Translations under genes and position numbers: made by a program
From: Rhizobiaceae bacterium
GTDB taxonomy: Bacteria > Pseudomonadota > Alphaproteobacteria > Rhizobiales > Rhizobiaceae
Assembly (NCBI GenBank): GCA_017640615.1
Contig: JAEPQK010000002.1
Span: 496,001-560,000 of the forward strand
Length of the DNA: 64,000 nt
Direction of reading: 5' to 3'
Shown: piece by piece, positions 1 through 8,977 of the stretch
How positions within the stretch are numbered: position 1 is the stretch's first letter
Layout of the letters: every line of letters starts with the position of its first letter
The notes under the pieces: generated by a model
Databases searched by the model: none
What the model saw: only the letters and a program-made list of their open reading frames with translations
Told to the model about the DNA's origin: nothing

Positions 1-201
1 GGTGTCATGACAGCGTTCCTCATCAACAGCACATCGAAGATCGACCGGCTCTACGAGATCGCGATGGGACAGGGCGGGTCCGGTGAAGGTGCGCCGGGTT
101 TCCGCCCGCAATATGACGAGAGCTTCTACGCCGCCTACGTTCGCGATCCCGATGGGAACAAGCTCGCCTTCGTATGCTATGATGGCAAGTCAAACCCTTG
201 A
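1..201 (+). CDS. VOC (glyoxalase/bleomycin-resistance fold) protein, C-terminal part
   Basis: Only the last 66 codons are inside the window; the frame is open to base 1, so the gene starts upstream. The visible part ends with a motif of the type DPDGNKLAFVCY, preceded by a YAAYVRDP strand. This is the usual last beta-alpha-beta-beta-beta unit of vicinal-oxygen-chelate proteins, where the glutamate-or-equivalent metal ligand and final strand lie. VOC proteins are small cytosolic metalloenzymes or resistance proteins. The substrate cannot be told from this fragment, and the ATG at 7 is internal rather than the true start. Confidence 0.75.
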   Translation, partial: GVMTAFLINSTSKIDRLYEIAMGQGGSGEGAPGFRPQYDESFYAAYVRDPDGNKLAFVCYDGKSNP

Positions 202-240
202 ACATCAGAATCAAGAAAGCGGACCTTTGTGCAACGACAG

Positions 241-441
241 CTCCGTCCGCATTGGTGACCTAGAAAGCTGATTGATCGGCGCTCGAGGGACGCGTCGAAA
301 GCCCTAGTCGGCACCCACCTGTCTATGAGTACACGCGGCTAATCGCCCTTGCGCTTCTTCTCCGGCGCCTGCGGCTGGCAGGCATCGAAGCCGTAGAGCC
401 AGTCGAGTTCGGCCGCGAGCTGGCGGCCCGAACGCCCGCGC
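241..441. repeat. Left copy of a ~200 bp imperfect direct repeat
   Basis: This segment aligns along its whole length with 1822-2025, in the same orientation, with scattered substitutions and one short indel (near 360-390 versus 1940-1974). Similarity stops abruptly near 441/2025. The right copy contains the 3' end and downstream flank of the intact FAD monooxygenase gene. The two copies bracket the MerR/solute-binding pair, so that pair lies in a segment bounded by homologous DNA. Confidence 0.85.
339..441 (-). pseudogene. Remnant of an FAD-monooxygenase gene, last ~33 codons
   Basis: Read on the minus strand, this encodes GRSGRQLAAELDWLYGFDA followed by a short basic tail ending KKRKGD and a TAG stop. 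That is the same C-terminus as the intact monooxygenase at 1920-3161, but with a different linker (CQPQAP in place of TKLPEP). Upstream coding sequence is lost beyond about base 441. The divergence shows that it derives from a related but not identical copy, for example a paralogue or a foreign allele, rather than from a fresh tandem duplication. It is not expected to be functional. Confidence 0.8.
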
Positions 442-650
442 TAGGGCAGGTCCAACGGGGCTGAACTTCCGTTGGGAATTGCGACCGAAATAACCACCTG
501 GAGCAGTTGAAAATTCCGCGAAGAGCGAAACCGCCTCAGCGGGGTCGGCACTAGCCTATGGACCCATCAACCCATGGCCAGAGCCGTGCGACCGCTTGAA
601 GCCCAAATATCCGAAGTGCTGCGCTGGCTCCGAATGACTGATTTTGCCAT
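442..650. other. Intergenic stretch without a recognised gene
   Basis: No reading frame here has a start, a ribosome binding site and recognisable protein content. The stretch lies between the truncated monooxygenase remnant and the MerR promoter and may be decayed coding DNA. I see no convincing repeat, terminator or RNA gene. Confidence 0.5.
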
Positions 651-679
651 TTGACCTAGAGTTGCTCTAACCCGTTATG
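651..679 (+). promoter_or_regulatory. Probable MerR-type promoter/operator
   Basis: A TTGACC -35 box at 651-656 is followed directly by a perfect inverted repeat, TAGAG-TTG-CTCTA (657-669). A weak -10 region follows around 674-680. A dyad lying inside an over-long -35/-10 spacer is the classic architecture of promoters controlled by MerR-family activators. It sits just upstream of a merR-family gene, which suggests autoregulation. The upstream in-frame ATG at 677 falls inside this -10 region, so translation must begin further down. Confidence 0.6.
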
Positions 680-706
680 CGGGGGAATAAGAGAGCAATC
701 GGGTCT

Positions 707-1072
707 ATGAAAATTACCGAAGCGTCAAAGGCGTGCGGACTATCTGTATACACGATCCGGTTCTACGAAAGGTCCGGAATGCTGCCCGAGATTGATCGCG
801 GTTCTGATGGCCATCGTCGCTTTACACCGCGCCACGTGGAGTGGCTGACCCTTCTCTACTGGTTGCGCGAAACTGGTATGTCTCTCAAACAGATGCGGCG
901 GTTCACAACTCTCGCGAAAGAAGATGGGGCAGGCATAGCAGAACGACGCCAAATTCTCGCGGGTCATGCCGACACGCTAAAGTCCAAACGGGCGATGCTC
1001 GAAAAATGCGAAAGCGTCCTCGCGATCAAGATTGCTAGCTACGGTCCTGCGCACGAAGAAGACGCCAAATGA
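707..1072 (+). CDS. MerR-family transcriptional regulator
   Basis: The protein has 121 residues from the ATG at 707. That start puts the winged-helix motif (MKITEASKACGLSVYTIRFYE) at the very N-terminus, as is normal for MerR proteins, and avoids an upstream ATG that lies in the promoter. Residues 1-70 form the HTH_MerR domain. The rest is a dimerisation helix (around QILAGHADTLKSKRAMLEK) with almost no effector domain and no conserved metal-binding cysteines, so it resembles the small MerR regulators that sense organic or redox signals. It overlaps the next gene by 4 bp (ATGA), so the two are translationally coupled. The inducer is unknown. Confidence 0.85.
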   Translation: MKITEASKACGLSVYTIRFYERSGMLPEIDRGSDGHRRFTPRHVEWLTLLYWLRETGMSLKQMRRFTTLAKEDGAGIAERRQILAGHADTLKSKRAMLEKCESVLAIKIASYGPAHEEDAK

Positions 1073-1800
1073 AGTTCGCATACTTGATTGAACCTCCTTT
1101 CAACTATGTCGGGTCAGACGGGCGCGTTACGGGATGTGACGTTGAACTCGCCCGACATGTATTCTGGGAGCTTGGCATCGCTGATTTCGAGCCCGTCGAG
1201 ACAGAGTTTGCCGAGCTTCTACCCGGGCTCAGCAATGGTCGCTGGAGCATGACGACGGGTCTGTTTTCAACGAAGGAGCGGCGCAGGGTCGCTCAATTCA
1301 GCCTTCCGATTTGGGCGCTGCCTGACGGCTTGCTTGTCAAAAAAGGCAATCCGCGCGGATTGACCGGATACAGCGCAGTTGCGGACCTAAACGACGCAAG
1401 GCTAGCCGTCATTCGAGATCAGTTTCAGCATCGCTCAGCGATTGAATTCGGAATCGCCGAAGAGCGGATTGCAATATTTGAGACCTACGCCGAAGCAGCG
1501 ATGGCCGTGCGCGAGGGAATTGTCGATGCCTATGCCAGCGTTGGGCGCGCGCATAGCGGATTCATCGAACAGCACCAGGACTGGGCACTCGAATTGGTAG
1601 TCGTTCCGAAGGAAGAAAAGCCAGCCGCATTTGGCTCGTTCGCGTTCAACCTTAGCGACACGATTTTGCTGAAAGAAGTTGACAAGTTTCTCAGCGAATT
1701 CCTTGGGAGTAAGGCGCATCGTAAGATGGTCGCGCCATTTGGTTTCTCGTCGGGGGAAGTAGACTTGGTTGCCCACGCTCCTACCAAGAACGGTCATTGA
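1069..1800 (+). CDS. Solute-binding-protein-like (PBPb) protein without signal peptide
   Basis: This 243-residue protein has the layout of family 3 extracellular solute-binding proteins. These include an N-terminal PPFNYVGSDGRVTGCDVELA segment, a central TGLFSTKERRRVAQFS strand region, a DLNDARLAV second-lobe entry and a C-terminal lobe. It starts directly with MKFAYLIEPPF, with no hydrophobic leader or lipobox, so it is predicted to be cytosolic. Its ATG overlaps the stop of the MerR gene, and no permease or ATPase gene lies nearby. A regulatory or ligand-sequestering role with the MerR protein is more plausible than transport, but that is inference. An alternative is a transporter protein that lost its leader. 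Confidence 0.75.
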   Translation: MKFAYLIEPPFNYVGSDGRVTGCDVELARHVFWELGIADFEPVETEFAELLPGLSNGRWSMTTGLFSTKERRRVAQFSLPIWALPDGLLVKKGNPRGLTGYSAVADLNDARLAVIRDQFQHRSAIEFGIAEERIAIFETYAEAAMAVREGIVDAYASVGRAHSGFIEQHQDWALELVVVPKEEKPAAFGSFAFNLSDTILLKEVDKFLSEFLGSKAHRKMVAPFGFSSGEVDLVAHAPTKNGH

Positions 1801-1821
1801 GCATCTCCAGCCCGGCGACCG

Positions 1822-2025
1822 CTTCGTCCGCATTGCTGACCTGGGAAGCTGATTGACCGGCGCCCGAAGGACTCGTCGAAAGCCGTAGTCGGCACCCAAC
1901 TGTCTATAAGTACACGCGGCTAATCGCCCTTGCGCTTCTTCTTCTCAGGTTCCGGCAGCTTGGTCGCATCGAAGCCGTAGAGCCAGTCGAGTTCGGCCGC
2001 GAGCTGGCGGCCCGAGCGCCCGCGC
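1822..2025. repeat. Right copy of the ~200 bp imperfect direct repeat
   Basis: Partner of 241-441. It spans the intergenic flank and the last ~35 codons of the intact FAD monooxygenase gene. Outside the aligned stretch the two loci are unrelated. Confidence 0.85.
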
Positions 2026-3161
2026 AGCACGAGATTGCGAACAAGCGCGATCGGGCCGGAGGCATGCCAGGCGAAATGGTTGAAGCGGCCGCGTGCTTCC
2101 ACGCGCTTGATGCGCGGCCGCCGCAGCGCCTCGTAGCGGGCGAGGGCTGCCCTGATTTCGTCCGGCATCGCTGCCACCAGATTGGCGAGAATGATCGCGT
2201 CTTCCATCGCCATTGCAGCACCTTGCGCGGCAAACGGTGTCAGCGCATGCGCGGCGTCGCCGATCAGTGCAACGCCATTGCCGCCCGTCCACGGGTGATC
2301 TGGCGGCACCTCGCGGATCGGCCACAGGCTCCAGGGCGCTGCCTCCCGCGCGAGCAACGACAGCGGCTCGGCCGTACCGCGCATCAGCCTGGCCAGCACC
2401 TCGGGGTCGCCGCGCTCACCGGGTCGCGCCGCGGCGTGCTTTGCGTCCACGATCACGACCAGATTGAGCGCGGAGCCGCCGCGGATGGGGTAGGCGACCA
2501 GATGGAAGCGTTTGTTGGCGTAGACGGTTACGCAGTCGGTCGGCATCGCCTTCAACAGTGACTGACCGAGCGGCCCGTCTGCGCGCACCGTGCTGCGCCA
2601 GGCGGCATAGCCGCTATAGCTCGGCGGCGCGTTGCGCGTGCCGAGGCTGCGCACGGTGGAGCCGACGCCGTCCGCGCCGACAAGAAGCAGGCACGCGGCT
2701 TCTTTGACGTCGCCTGCGAGATCGATCGAAGCGGTAACGCCGCGCGGGTGGAAAGCGGCATCCGCGAGCCGTGCACCGGTCACGATGCGAATATCAGGCT
2801 CGCGCCTGGCGCGATTCAGGAGCGCGGTTTGCAGGTCGGCGCGATGCGCGACGAGATAAGGCGCGCCCCAGCGATCCTCGGCCTTGGTGCCGAGCGGCAC
2901 TTCGGCAAGGCGCTTCAGCTTGCGCGCCTCGCGCACGACCACCGCGCGCGGTTCGACCGCGGTCGCGATCAGCTGTTCGAGAACGCCCAGATGGGCGAGA
3001 ACCCGCGTTGCATTGGGTGAAATCTGGATGCCGGAGCCGGCGTCTTCCAGCTTCGCTGCCTGTTCGTAGAGCTGAACCGAAAAGCCGTTCTTGGCGAATG
3101 CGATCGCGGCGGTGAGGCCGGCGATGCCGGCGCCGGCAATGACAATCTGGCGTGAGCGCAT
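1920..3161 (-). CDS. FAD-dependent monooxygenase (aromatic hydroxylase family)
   Basis: This 413-residue protein has the group A flavin monooxygenase layout. A GAGIAGL dinucleotide-binding motif lies at residues 10-16 followed by an acidic YEQ strand end. There is a GADGVGS motif near the middle (the DG motif) and GDAAHALTPFAAQG around residue 290 (the GD motif binding the FAD ribityl chain). It is closest in pattern to salicylate hydroxylase and 3-hydroxybenzoate 6-hydroxylase-type enzymes, which use NAD(P)H and O2 to hydroxylate an aromatic ring. The substrate cannot be assigned. It is followed on the same strand after a short gap by nothing related. Its 3' end lies in the direct repeat. 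Confidence 0.88.
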   Translation of the reverse strand: MRSRQIVIAGAGIAGLTAAIAFAKNGFSVQLYEQAAKLEDAGSGIQISPNATRVLAHLGVLEQLIATAVEPRAVVVREARKLKRLAEVPLGTKAEDRWGAPYLVAHRADLQTALLNRARREPDIRIVTGARLADAAFHPRGVTASIDLAGDVKEAACLLLVGADGVGSTVRSLGTRNAPPSYSGYAAWRSTVRADGPLGQSLLKAMPTDCVTVYANKRFHLVAYPIRGGSALNLVVIVDAKHAAARPGERGDPEVLARLMRGTAEPLSLLAREAAPWSLWPIREVPPDHPWTGGNGVALIGDAAHALTPFAAQGAAMAMEDAIILANLVAAMPDEIRAALARYEALRRPRIKRVEARGRFNHFAWHASGPIALVRNLVLRGRSGRQLAAELDWLYGFDATKLPEPEKKKRKGD

Positions 3162-3181
3162 TCGCCGGGGTTCCCTTGCGC

Positions 3182-3427
3182 TCAGGCCGCCTTCGCTTTG
3201 AAGGCGCAGCCCTCGGGCTTGGTATCATCGCCATGTAGCTTGGCGTTAAAGCTAAAGAGGGTGGAGCAGTAGGGGCACACGATTTCGTTCTCGTCGCCCA
3301 TGTCGAGGAAGACATGCGGGTGATCATAAGGCGGGTTCGCACCCACGCATTTGAATTCCTTCACGCCGATCGCGATCTTGTGGTGGCCCGCGCTGTTGTG
3401 GAAATGCGGAATATGGTGGCCTGCCAT
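3182..3427 (-). CDS. Zinc-finger (zf-CHCC) domain protein
   Basis: This 81-residue protein carries the CHCC zinc ligands expected of the NDUFS6-like zf-CHCC family. These are a Cys in KEFKCVG, a His in the DHPHVFLD segment, and the pair in EIVCPYCSTLF. In alphaproteobacteria this family corresponds to the small zinc-binding accessory subunit of respiratory complex I, encoded away from the nuo operon. A good ribosome binding site (GGGGAGA) precedes the ATG at 3427. It lies 20 bp upstream of the monooxygenase start and may share its transcript. Confidence 0.8.
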   Translation of the reverse strand: MAGHHIPHFHNSAGHHKIAIGVKEFKCVGANPPYDHPHVFLDMGDENEIVCPYCSTLFSFNAKLHGDDTKPEGCAFKAKAA

Positions 3428-3599
3428 GATGGTCTCCCCGAAGCTCGGATCGGCTCTATCGATTGCAATTCGTTTGAAACATCTGGCAGGTCATTGCAAG
3501 CGAGGCGTGGAGATTCTGCCCCGCTTGTGATGTAACCGCTTCCGGTTCGGCATAAGGTACAGACGTCCGGCAGAAGAACGCCGGCGCTGGGAGAATGAA

Positions 3600-5810
3600 A
3601 TGAACGAGTTGAGGCCGGTCAAGGCCGAGTTTGCGGATGGGTCGACAGGGTTGCCCGGCGGCGACGACCCCAGCCCAGACCGTTTCGTCAACCGCGAATT
3701 CTCCTGGCTGCAGTTCAATCGCCGCGTTCTGGCGGAATCGCAGAACCCCAACCACCCGCTGCTGGAGCGCCTGCGCTTCCTCACCATCTCGGCAGCCAAT
3801 CTCGACGAGTTTTTCATGGTGCGCGTGGCGGGGCTCGCCGGCCAAGTGCGCGAGGGCATTGCCACCCGCAGCGACGACGGGCGTACCCCGCAGGAACAGC
3901 TCGATAACATCCTGCTCGAAGCCGAGCAGTTGCAGGCGGAGCAACATGAATCATTCGCCAATCTGGCTGCCATGCTCTCCGCGCAGGGCATTCACATCGT
4001 GCGGCCCGAGCGGCTTCTGAAAGCCGACCGCGAATGGCTGCAGGGCCATTTCGAGGAAGCGATCTTCCCGGTCATGACGCCGCTCTCCATCGACCCGGCG
4101 CACCCGTTTCCCTTCATCCCCAATCTCGGCTTCTCTCTCGCGCTGCGTCTCAAGCAACGCCGCACCGGCGAGGAAATGACCGCGCTGTTGCGCGTGCCGG
4201 TTTCCCTGGTGCGCTACGTGCGCTTGCCCGACAGCGCGCGCGGTGTGCGCTTCGTCCCGCTGGAAGACGTGATTTCCATGCATATCGACCGGCTGTTCCC
4301 GGGTTATGACGTCGGGGGGCTCGGCACATTCCGTATCATCCGTGACAGCGACATCGAGGTCGAGGAAGAGGCCGAAGACCTCGTTCGGCTGTTCGAATCG
4401 GCTCTGAAGCGTCGCCGCCGGGGACAAGTGATCCGCATTGAGTTTTCTCGCGAAATGCCTGAAATCCTTCGCGATTTCGTGTCCGGCCAGCTTGGTGTCG
4501 CACCCAGCCGTATTTCGGTGCTGAATGGTCCGCTGGCGATCAACCAGCTCTCCGACATCGTGTCGCTGCCGCGCGATGAGTTGAAATTCCCACCCTACAA
4601 TCCGCGTTTCCCGGAGCGTATTCGCGATCATGGCGGCGATTGTTTCGCCGCGATCCGCGAGAAGGACATCGTCGTCCACCACCCGTATGAATCTTTCGAC
4701 GTTGTGGTTCAGTTTCTGCGTCAGGCAGCGATGGATGCCGATGTCGTCGCCATCAAGCAGACGCTCTACCGTACGTCCAATGACAGTCCCATCGTGCGCG
4801 CGCTCATCGACGCGGCGGAGGCCGGCAAATCGGTCACCGCACTTGTCGAACTCAAGGCGCGCTTCGACGAAGAGGCCAATATTCGCTGGGCGCGCGATCT
4901 CGAACGCGCCGGCGTGCAGGTTGTGTTCGGATTTCTAGAACTCAAAACCCACGCCAAGATGTCGCTTGTCGTGCGTCGCGAGGATGGCCGGCTGCGCAAC
5001 TATGTGCATCTGGGCACCGGCAACTATCACCCCATCACCGCTCGCATTTACACCGACCTTTCCTATTTCACGACGAGCCCGGCAATCGCCCGCGATGTGG
5101 CGCAGGTGTTCAACTATATAACGGGCTATGCCGAGCCGGCGGAGGAGATGCAGATCGCGGTGTCGCCCTTTGCGCTCCGCCAGCGCATTCTGGGCCACAT
5201 CGAAGACGAGATCGCCCACGCCGCTGCCGGGCGCCCGGCGCATATCTGGATGAAGATGAACTCGCTCGTCGATCCGTCGATCATCGACGCGCTGTACAAT
5301 GCAAGCCGGGCAGGGGTCAGCGTCGATCTGGTCGTGCGCGGCATTTGCTGCCTGCGCCCGCAGGTGCCCGGCCTGTCCGACAATATTCGCGTGAAGTCCA
5401 TTGTCGGCCGCTTCCTCGAACATAGCCGCATCTATTGCTTCGGCAATGGCGAGGGCCTGCCGTCAGACGCGGCGATTGTCTATTTCTCGTCCGCCGATTT
5501 GATGCCCCGCAATCTCGACCACCGGGTGGAGACGCTGGTGCCGATTACAAACGCAACTGTGCATGAACAGGTGCTCGGCCAGATCATGCTCGGCAACATC
5601 ATGGACAACCGTCAGAGTTTCGAAGTATTGCCGGACGGAACCTCGCGGCGCATGGCGCCAGACGAGGGGGAGGAGCCATTTAACGCCCAGGAATATTTCA
5701 TGACCAATCCGAGCCTTTCCGGCAGAGGCGACGCGCTCAAATCCCACGCGCCCAAGCGCATCGCGCGCTACCGGCGTGAGAAGAAAGCCGAAGCGGCAAG
5801 CCGCTCATGA
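3600..5810 (+). CDS. ppk1: Polyphosphate kinase 1
   Basis: This 736-residue enzyme polymerises the gamma-phosphate of ATP into polyphosphate and has the full length of PPK1. The N-terminal domain begins [18 protein letters not shown], followed by a head domain and two phospholipase-D-like catalytic domains. The autophosphorylated histidine is seen as His470 in [11 protein letters not shown], followed by the TARIYTDLS motif; a second conserved His lies in [10 protein letters not shown]. The ATG at 3600 follows a purine-rich GGGAGAATG leader. Its stop overlaps the start of ppx, so synthesis and breakdown of polyphosphate are translationally coupled. Confidence 0.97.
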   Translation: MNELRPVKAEFADGSTGLPGGDDPSPDRFVNREFSWLQFNRRVLAESQNPNHPLLERLRFLTISAANLDEFFMVRVAGLAGQVREGIATRSDDGRTPQEQLDNILLEAEQLQAEQHESFANLAAMLSAQGIHIVRPERLLKADREWLQGHFEEAIFPVMTPLSIDPAHPFPFIPNLGFSLALRLKQRRTGEEMTALLRVPVSLVRYVRLPDSARGVRFVPLEDVISMHIDRLFPGYDVGGLGTFRIIRDSDIEVEEEAEDLVRLFESALKRRRRGQVIRIEFSREMPEILRDFVSGQLGVAPSRISVLNGPLAINQLSDIVSLPRDELKFPPYNPRFPERIRDHGGDCFAAIREKDIVVHHPYESFDVVVQFLRQAAMDADVVAIKQTLYRTSNDSPIVRALIDAAEAGKSVTALVELKARFDEEANIRWARDLERAGVQVVFGFLELKTHAKMSLVVRREDGRLRNYVHLGTGNYHPITARIYTDLSYFTTSPAIARDVAQVFNYITGYAEPAEEMQIAVSPFALRQRILGHIEDEIAHAAAGRPAHIWMKMNSLVDPSIIDALYNASRAGVSVDLVVRGICCLRPQVPGLSDNIRVKSIVGRFLEHSRIYCFGNGEGLPSDAAIVYFSSADLMPRNLDHRVETLVPITNATVHEQVLGQIMLGNIMDNRQSFEVLPDGTSRRMAPDEGEEPFNAQEYFMTNPSLSGRGDALKSHAPKRIARYRREKKAEAASRS

Positions 5811-7324
5811 TGGCCATGTCCCAGGGCAGGCTGCAGGACCGCAATCCGCTGTCTGTCATCGACATCGGGTCGAACTCGATCCGGCTTGTCGTTTATGAAG
5901 GTGTGGCGCGCTCGCCCACCGTGCTCTTCAACGAAAAGATGCTGGCCGGCCTCGGCCGCAACATCGTTACCACCGGCAAGCTCGACGCCGATGGCGTGAC
6001 GCGCGCCGTCGGCGAGTTCCGCCGCTTCCGCGCGCTGTCCGAACAGGCTGGCTCGGACGGCATTCATGTGATTGCGACGGCAGCCGCGCGCGAGGCCGAA
6101 AACGGCCAGGATTTCATCGAACGGGTGGAAGAAATTCTGGGCACCGAGATCCAGGTGCTCACTGGTCGTGAGGAAGCGCGCTATTCCGCGCTTGGCGTCA
6201 TTTGCGGCTTTCACAATGCCGACGGCATCGCTGGCGATCTGGGCGGCGGCAGCCTCGAGCTTGTCGACGTGAAGGGCGACGAGATTGGCGACGGCATCAC
6301 CTTGCCGCTGGGCGGCCTGCGCCTGCAGGATTCCGCCGGCGGCTCGCCGCGTGAGGCAGCTCGCATCGCCCGCAAGGAGTTGAAGCGCGCCGAGCTTCTC
6401 GCCGCAGGTGAGGGCCGCACCTTCTACGCCGTGGGTGGCACATGGCGTAACCTCGCCCGCCTGCACATGCTGGCGACCGGCTACCCGCTGCATGTGATGC
6501 ACAATTACGAGCTCGACCCGAAAAGCTGCGCGGATTTTCTGGAACGCGTGGCGAGCGGCGATATCGACAAGATCAAAGGCGTCAACCGCATCTCAAAGAT
6601 GCGCCGCGCGCTGCTGCCTTATGGCGCCGCGGTGTTGCAGGAAATCATTCTGGCCATGAAGCCGGCGCGGATCGTGATTTCCGCGCTTGGCGTGCGCGAG
6701 GGCTATCTCTTTTCGCTGCTCGACGAAAAGCAGCGCGCTGCCGACCCGCTGATCTCGGCTGCCGAGGAACTGGCGGTGCTGCGCGCGCGCTCCGTCACCC
6801 ATGCTCGTGAACTCACGGAATGGACGGGCGAAACGCTCGCCGCCTTCGGCGTCAACGAAGAGCCGGCGGAGGCGCGTTACCGCAAGGCCGCCTGCCTGAT
6901 GGCCGATATCGGCTGGCGCGCTCACCCCGAATATCGCGGCACGCAGTCGCTCAACATCATCTCGCATGCCTCATTCATCGGCATCGATCATCCCGGCCGG
7001 GCGCTGATCGCGCTGACCATCATGTATCGCTACGAAGGCATCTACGAGGACATGGTGAGCCCCGAGCTGCGCAAGCTGGCCGGCACGCGTTATGTCGAGC
7101 GCGCGCGGCTTCTGGGCGCGATGATGCGTGTCGTCTACCTGCTGTCGGCGGCGATGCCCGGCGTCATGCCGAAGCTTAGATGGGTGAAGCGCGGCGAAAA
7201 GGCGCTCGATCTCGTGGTGCCGAAGGAGCAGGCCGCTCTCATGGGCGAGCGGCCCGAGGCGCGGCTGGCCCAGCTCGCCAAGGTCAGCGGTCTGGATCTG
7301 AAGCTGCGGCTGGCGGACGACTGA
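5807..7324 (+). CDS. ppx: Exopolyphosphatase (Ppx/GppA family)
   Basis: This 505-residue protein hydrolyses terminal phosphates from polyphosphate or guanosine pentaphosphate. The sugar-kinase/actin-type phosphate loops are visible: [14 protein letters not shown] near residue 17, the [10 protein letters not shown] segment, and [13 protein letters not shown]. The C-terminal half is the HD-like helical domain typical of the longer form of the family. The start overlaps the ppk stop by 4 bp (ATGA). The gene ends 6 bp from the convergent methyltransferase gene. Confidence 0.95.
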   Translation: MMAMSQGRLQDRNPLSVIDIGSNSIRLVVYEGVARSPTVLFNEKMLAGLGRNIVTTGKLDADGVTRAVGEFRRFRALSEQAGSDGIHVIATAAAREAENGQDFIERVEEILGTEIQVLTGREEARYSALGVICGFHNADGIAGDLGGGSLELVDVKGDEIGDGITLPLGGLRLQDSAGGSPREAARIARKELKRAELLAAGEGRTFYAVGGTWRNLARLHMLATGYPLHVMHNYELDPKSCADFLERVASGDIDKIKGVNRISKMRRALLPYGAAVLQEIILAMKPARIVISALGVREGYLFSLLDEKQRAADPLISAAEELAVLRARSVTHARELTEWTGETLAAFGVNEEPAEARYRKAACLMADIGWRAHPEYRGTQSLNIISHASFIGIDHPGRALIALTIMYRYEGIYEDMVSPELRKLAGTRYVERARLLGAMMRVVYLLSAAMPGVMPKLRWVKRGEKALDLVVPKEQAALMGERPEARLAQLAKVSGLDLKLRLADD

Positions 7325-7330
7325 CGGGGC

Positions 7331-8143
7331 TCAGCGCCGTGTGCCGGTGACGAGCAGATAGTCCCGCTTTACGTGCAGCAGCCCGGCGCTTGTGAGATAG
7401 TGCCGGTGGTAGTCGCCGACATCAGCGCGAAACGCGGCAAGCGCTTTGGCGTCTAGAGTGTTGGCGAGCTGGCGCACGGGCCCGAAGCCACGCACATACC
7501 AGTCCCAGATTTCCTGCACGCCGTCATAGTAATCGTGGCTGGTGCCGCTCTCGAAGGTGAGCTCGAAAGCCTCACCCAGTAGCGAACGCACATGCTCCGG
7601 GTCGCCCCATGCGAGCGGCGACTGTTCGGGCGGCGGATCGCCGGCATGCTTGCCGACGATGCCGAAGAACTGCGCGACACTGCCGCCGGGCACCCAGGTG
7701 GCTAGAACGAGACGCCCACCGGGCTTGCACACACGCGCAAGCTCGTCTGCCGCGCGCTGCTGGTTGGCTGCGAACATAACCCCGAATGTCGAAATCACCC
7801 GGTCGAACGCACCGTCATCGAATGGCAGGCGCTCCGCATCGGCGCACCGAAAGCCAAGCGAAAGTGCGGACGGAGCAAGATCGCGCGCGGCGGCCAGAAG
7901 TTCATCGGAAATGTCGATGCCTGTCACGTTGGCGCCCGAGCGCGCGGCATTGCGCGCCGACCAGCCGGTGCCCGTGGCGACATCCAGCACCGTCTCGCCC
8001 GCTTGCGCAGCAAGGCGCTTCGCAGCATGCGCGAGCGCGTCCGAGATGGCGAAGCTCACATCGTCGTAATGGTGTCCGCCCAAACCCCACATGCGCGCCG
8101 GCGCTTCGTGGTGCGGCTGGATCTGATTGCTTGTGCCATGCAT
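7331..8143 (-). CDS. Class I SAM-dependent methyltransferase
   Basis: This 270-residue protein has the Methyltransf_11 core. Motif I is VLDVATGTGWSARNAARSGA, an acidic end of strand 2 lies in VTGIDIS, and the AERLPFDDGAFDRVIS post-II region is followed by LARVCKPGGRLVLATW. Family knowledge says it transfers a methyl group from SAM to a small molecule; the substrate is unknown. The ATG at 8143 is chosen because AGGAGA lies just upstream; the longer open frame reaching 9442 is an antisense shadow. It is divergent from the HxlR regulator at 8279 across a 135 bp gap, so that regulator is a candidate controller. Confidence 0.9.
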   Translation of the reverse strand: MHGTSNQIQPHHEAPARMWGLGGHHYDDVSFAISDALAHAAKRLAAQAGETVLDVATGTGWSARNAARSGANVTGIDISDELLAAARDLAPSALSLGFRCADAERLPFDDGAFDRVISTFGVMFAANQQRAADELARVCKPGGRLVLATWVPGGSVAQFFGIVGKHAGDPPPEQSPLAWGDPEHVRSLLGEAFELTFESGTSHDYYDGVQEIWDWYVRGFGPVRQLANTLDAKALAAFRADVGDYHRHYLTSAGLLHVKRDYLLVTGTRR

Positions 8144-8278
8144 AGCCTGTCTCCTCGTTGGTACCTGAACCGAGAGGCACGGGAGCACGGGCGCGGCTGC
8201 GGAAATAGTCCAGAAAGTGTAGTATCGGCGCGGCGAGGCCGAAGGTAGGCTGCGGCCTCCTAAGGTTGGAGGCGCGAC

Positions 8279-8977
8279 ATGAAGGGCTATGGCCAGTTCT
8301 GCCCCATCGCCAAGGCATCCGAAGTCTTCTGCCAGCGCTGGACGACGCTCATCCTGCGCGATCTCGCAGGCGGCGCGACGCGATTTTCGCAGCTTCAGCG
8401 CGGCGTTCCGCTTGCTTCGCCGACGTTGCTGTCGCGCCGGCTGAAGGAGCTCGAGGCGGAAGGCATCGTCGAACGACGCCAGTCTGCTGAACGGCGCGGC
8501 TGGACATATCATCTCACCGATGCCGGCGAGGAATTTGTGCCCATCGTGATGGCGCTCGGCACCTGGGGCCAACGCTGGTCGCGCCGCGACCTCGGCGAAG
8601 ACGAGATCGATCTCGATCTGTTTTTGTGGGCGACGGAAAACACCGTCGATGCCAGCGCCTTTGGCAAACGGCGCACCGTCGTTCAAATGAACTTCGACGA
8701 CCAGCCGGCGCACAAAAGCTGCTGGTGGTTCATCAACGAAAACGACGCCTGTGAGCTGTGCCTCAAGCAGCCGGGTTTCGAAGTCGATCTTTATGTGTCG
8801 GGCAATCTGCCGGACCTCATCGGCATTTGGCGCGGCGATGTGAGCTTGCAGTCGGTCGCCGATGCCGGCCGGCTGGAGATGCATGGCAACAGCCGGTTGG
8901 TGAAGGCATTCCCGCGCTGGCTGAGCGCCAGTTCGCTGGCGCATGTCGCGTCGCAGAGGCAGCAGCGCCGCGTCTAA
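8279..8977 (+). CDS. HxlR-family transcriptional regulator with SCP2-like C-terminal domain
   Basis: This 232-residue protein has an N-terminal winged-helix HxlR domain. It includes a Cys at residue 8 in GQFCPIAKA, the WTTLILRDL helix, recognition helix LASPTLLSRRLKELEAEGIV and a wing at RRGWTYHLT. The C-terminal half resembles the sterol-carrier-like domain found attached to some HxlR regulators, including a DLYVSGNLPDLIGIWRGD segment. HxlR regulators respond to aldehydes or redox signals in other bacteria; here the signal is unknown. It is divergent from the methyltransferase, and its stop overlaps the convergent amidotransferase gene by 4 bp. Confidence 0.87.
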   Translation: MKGYGQFCPIAKASEVFCQRWTTLILRDLAGGATRFSQLQRGVPLASPTLLSRRLKELEAEGIVERRQSAERRGWTYHLTDAGEEFVPIVMALGTWGQRWSRRDLGEDEIDLDLFLWATENTVDASAFGKRRTVVQMNFDDQPAHKSCWWFINENDACELCLKQPGFEVDLYVSGNLPDLIGIWRGDVSLQSVADAGRLEMHGNSRLVKAFPRWLSASSLAHVASQRQQRRV

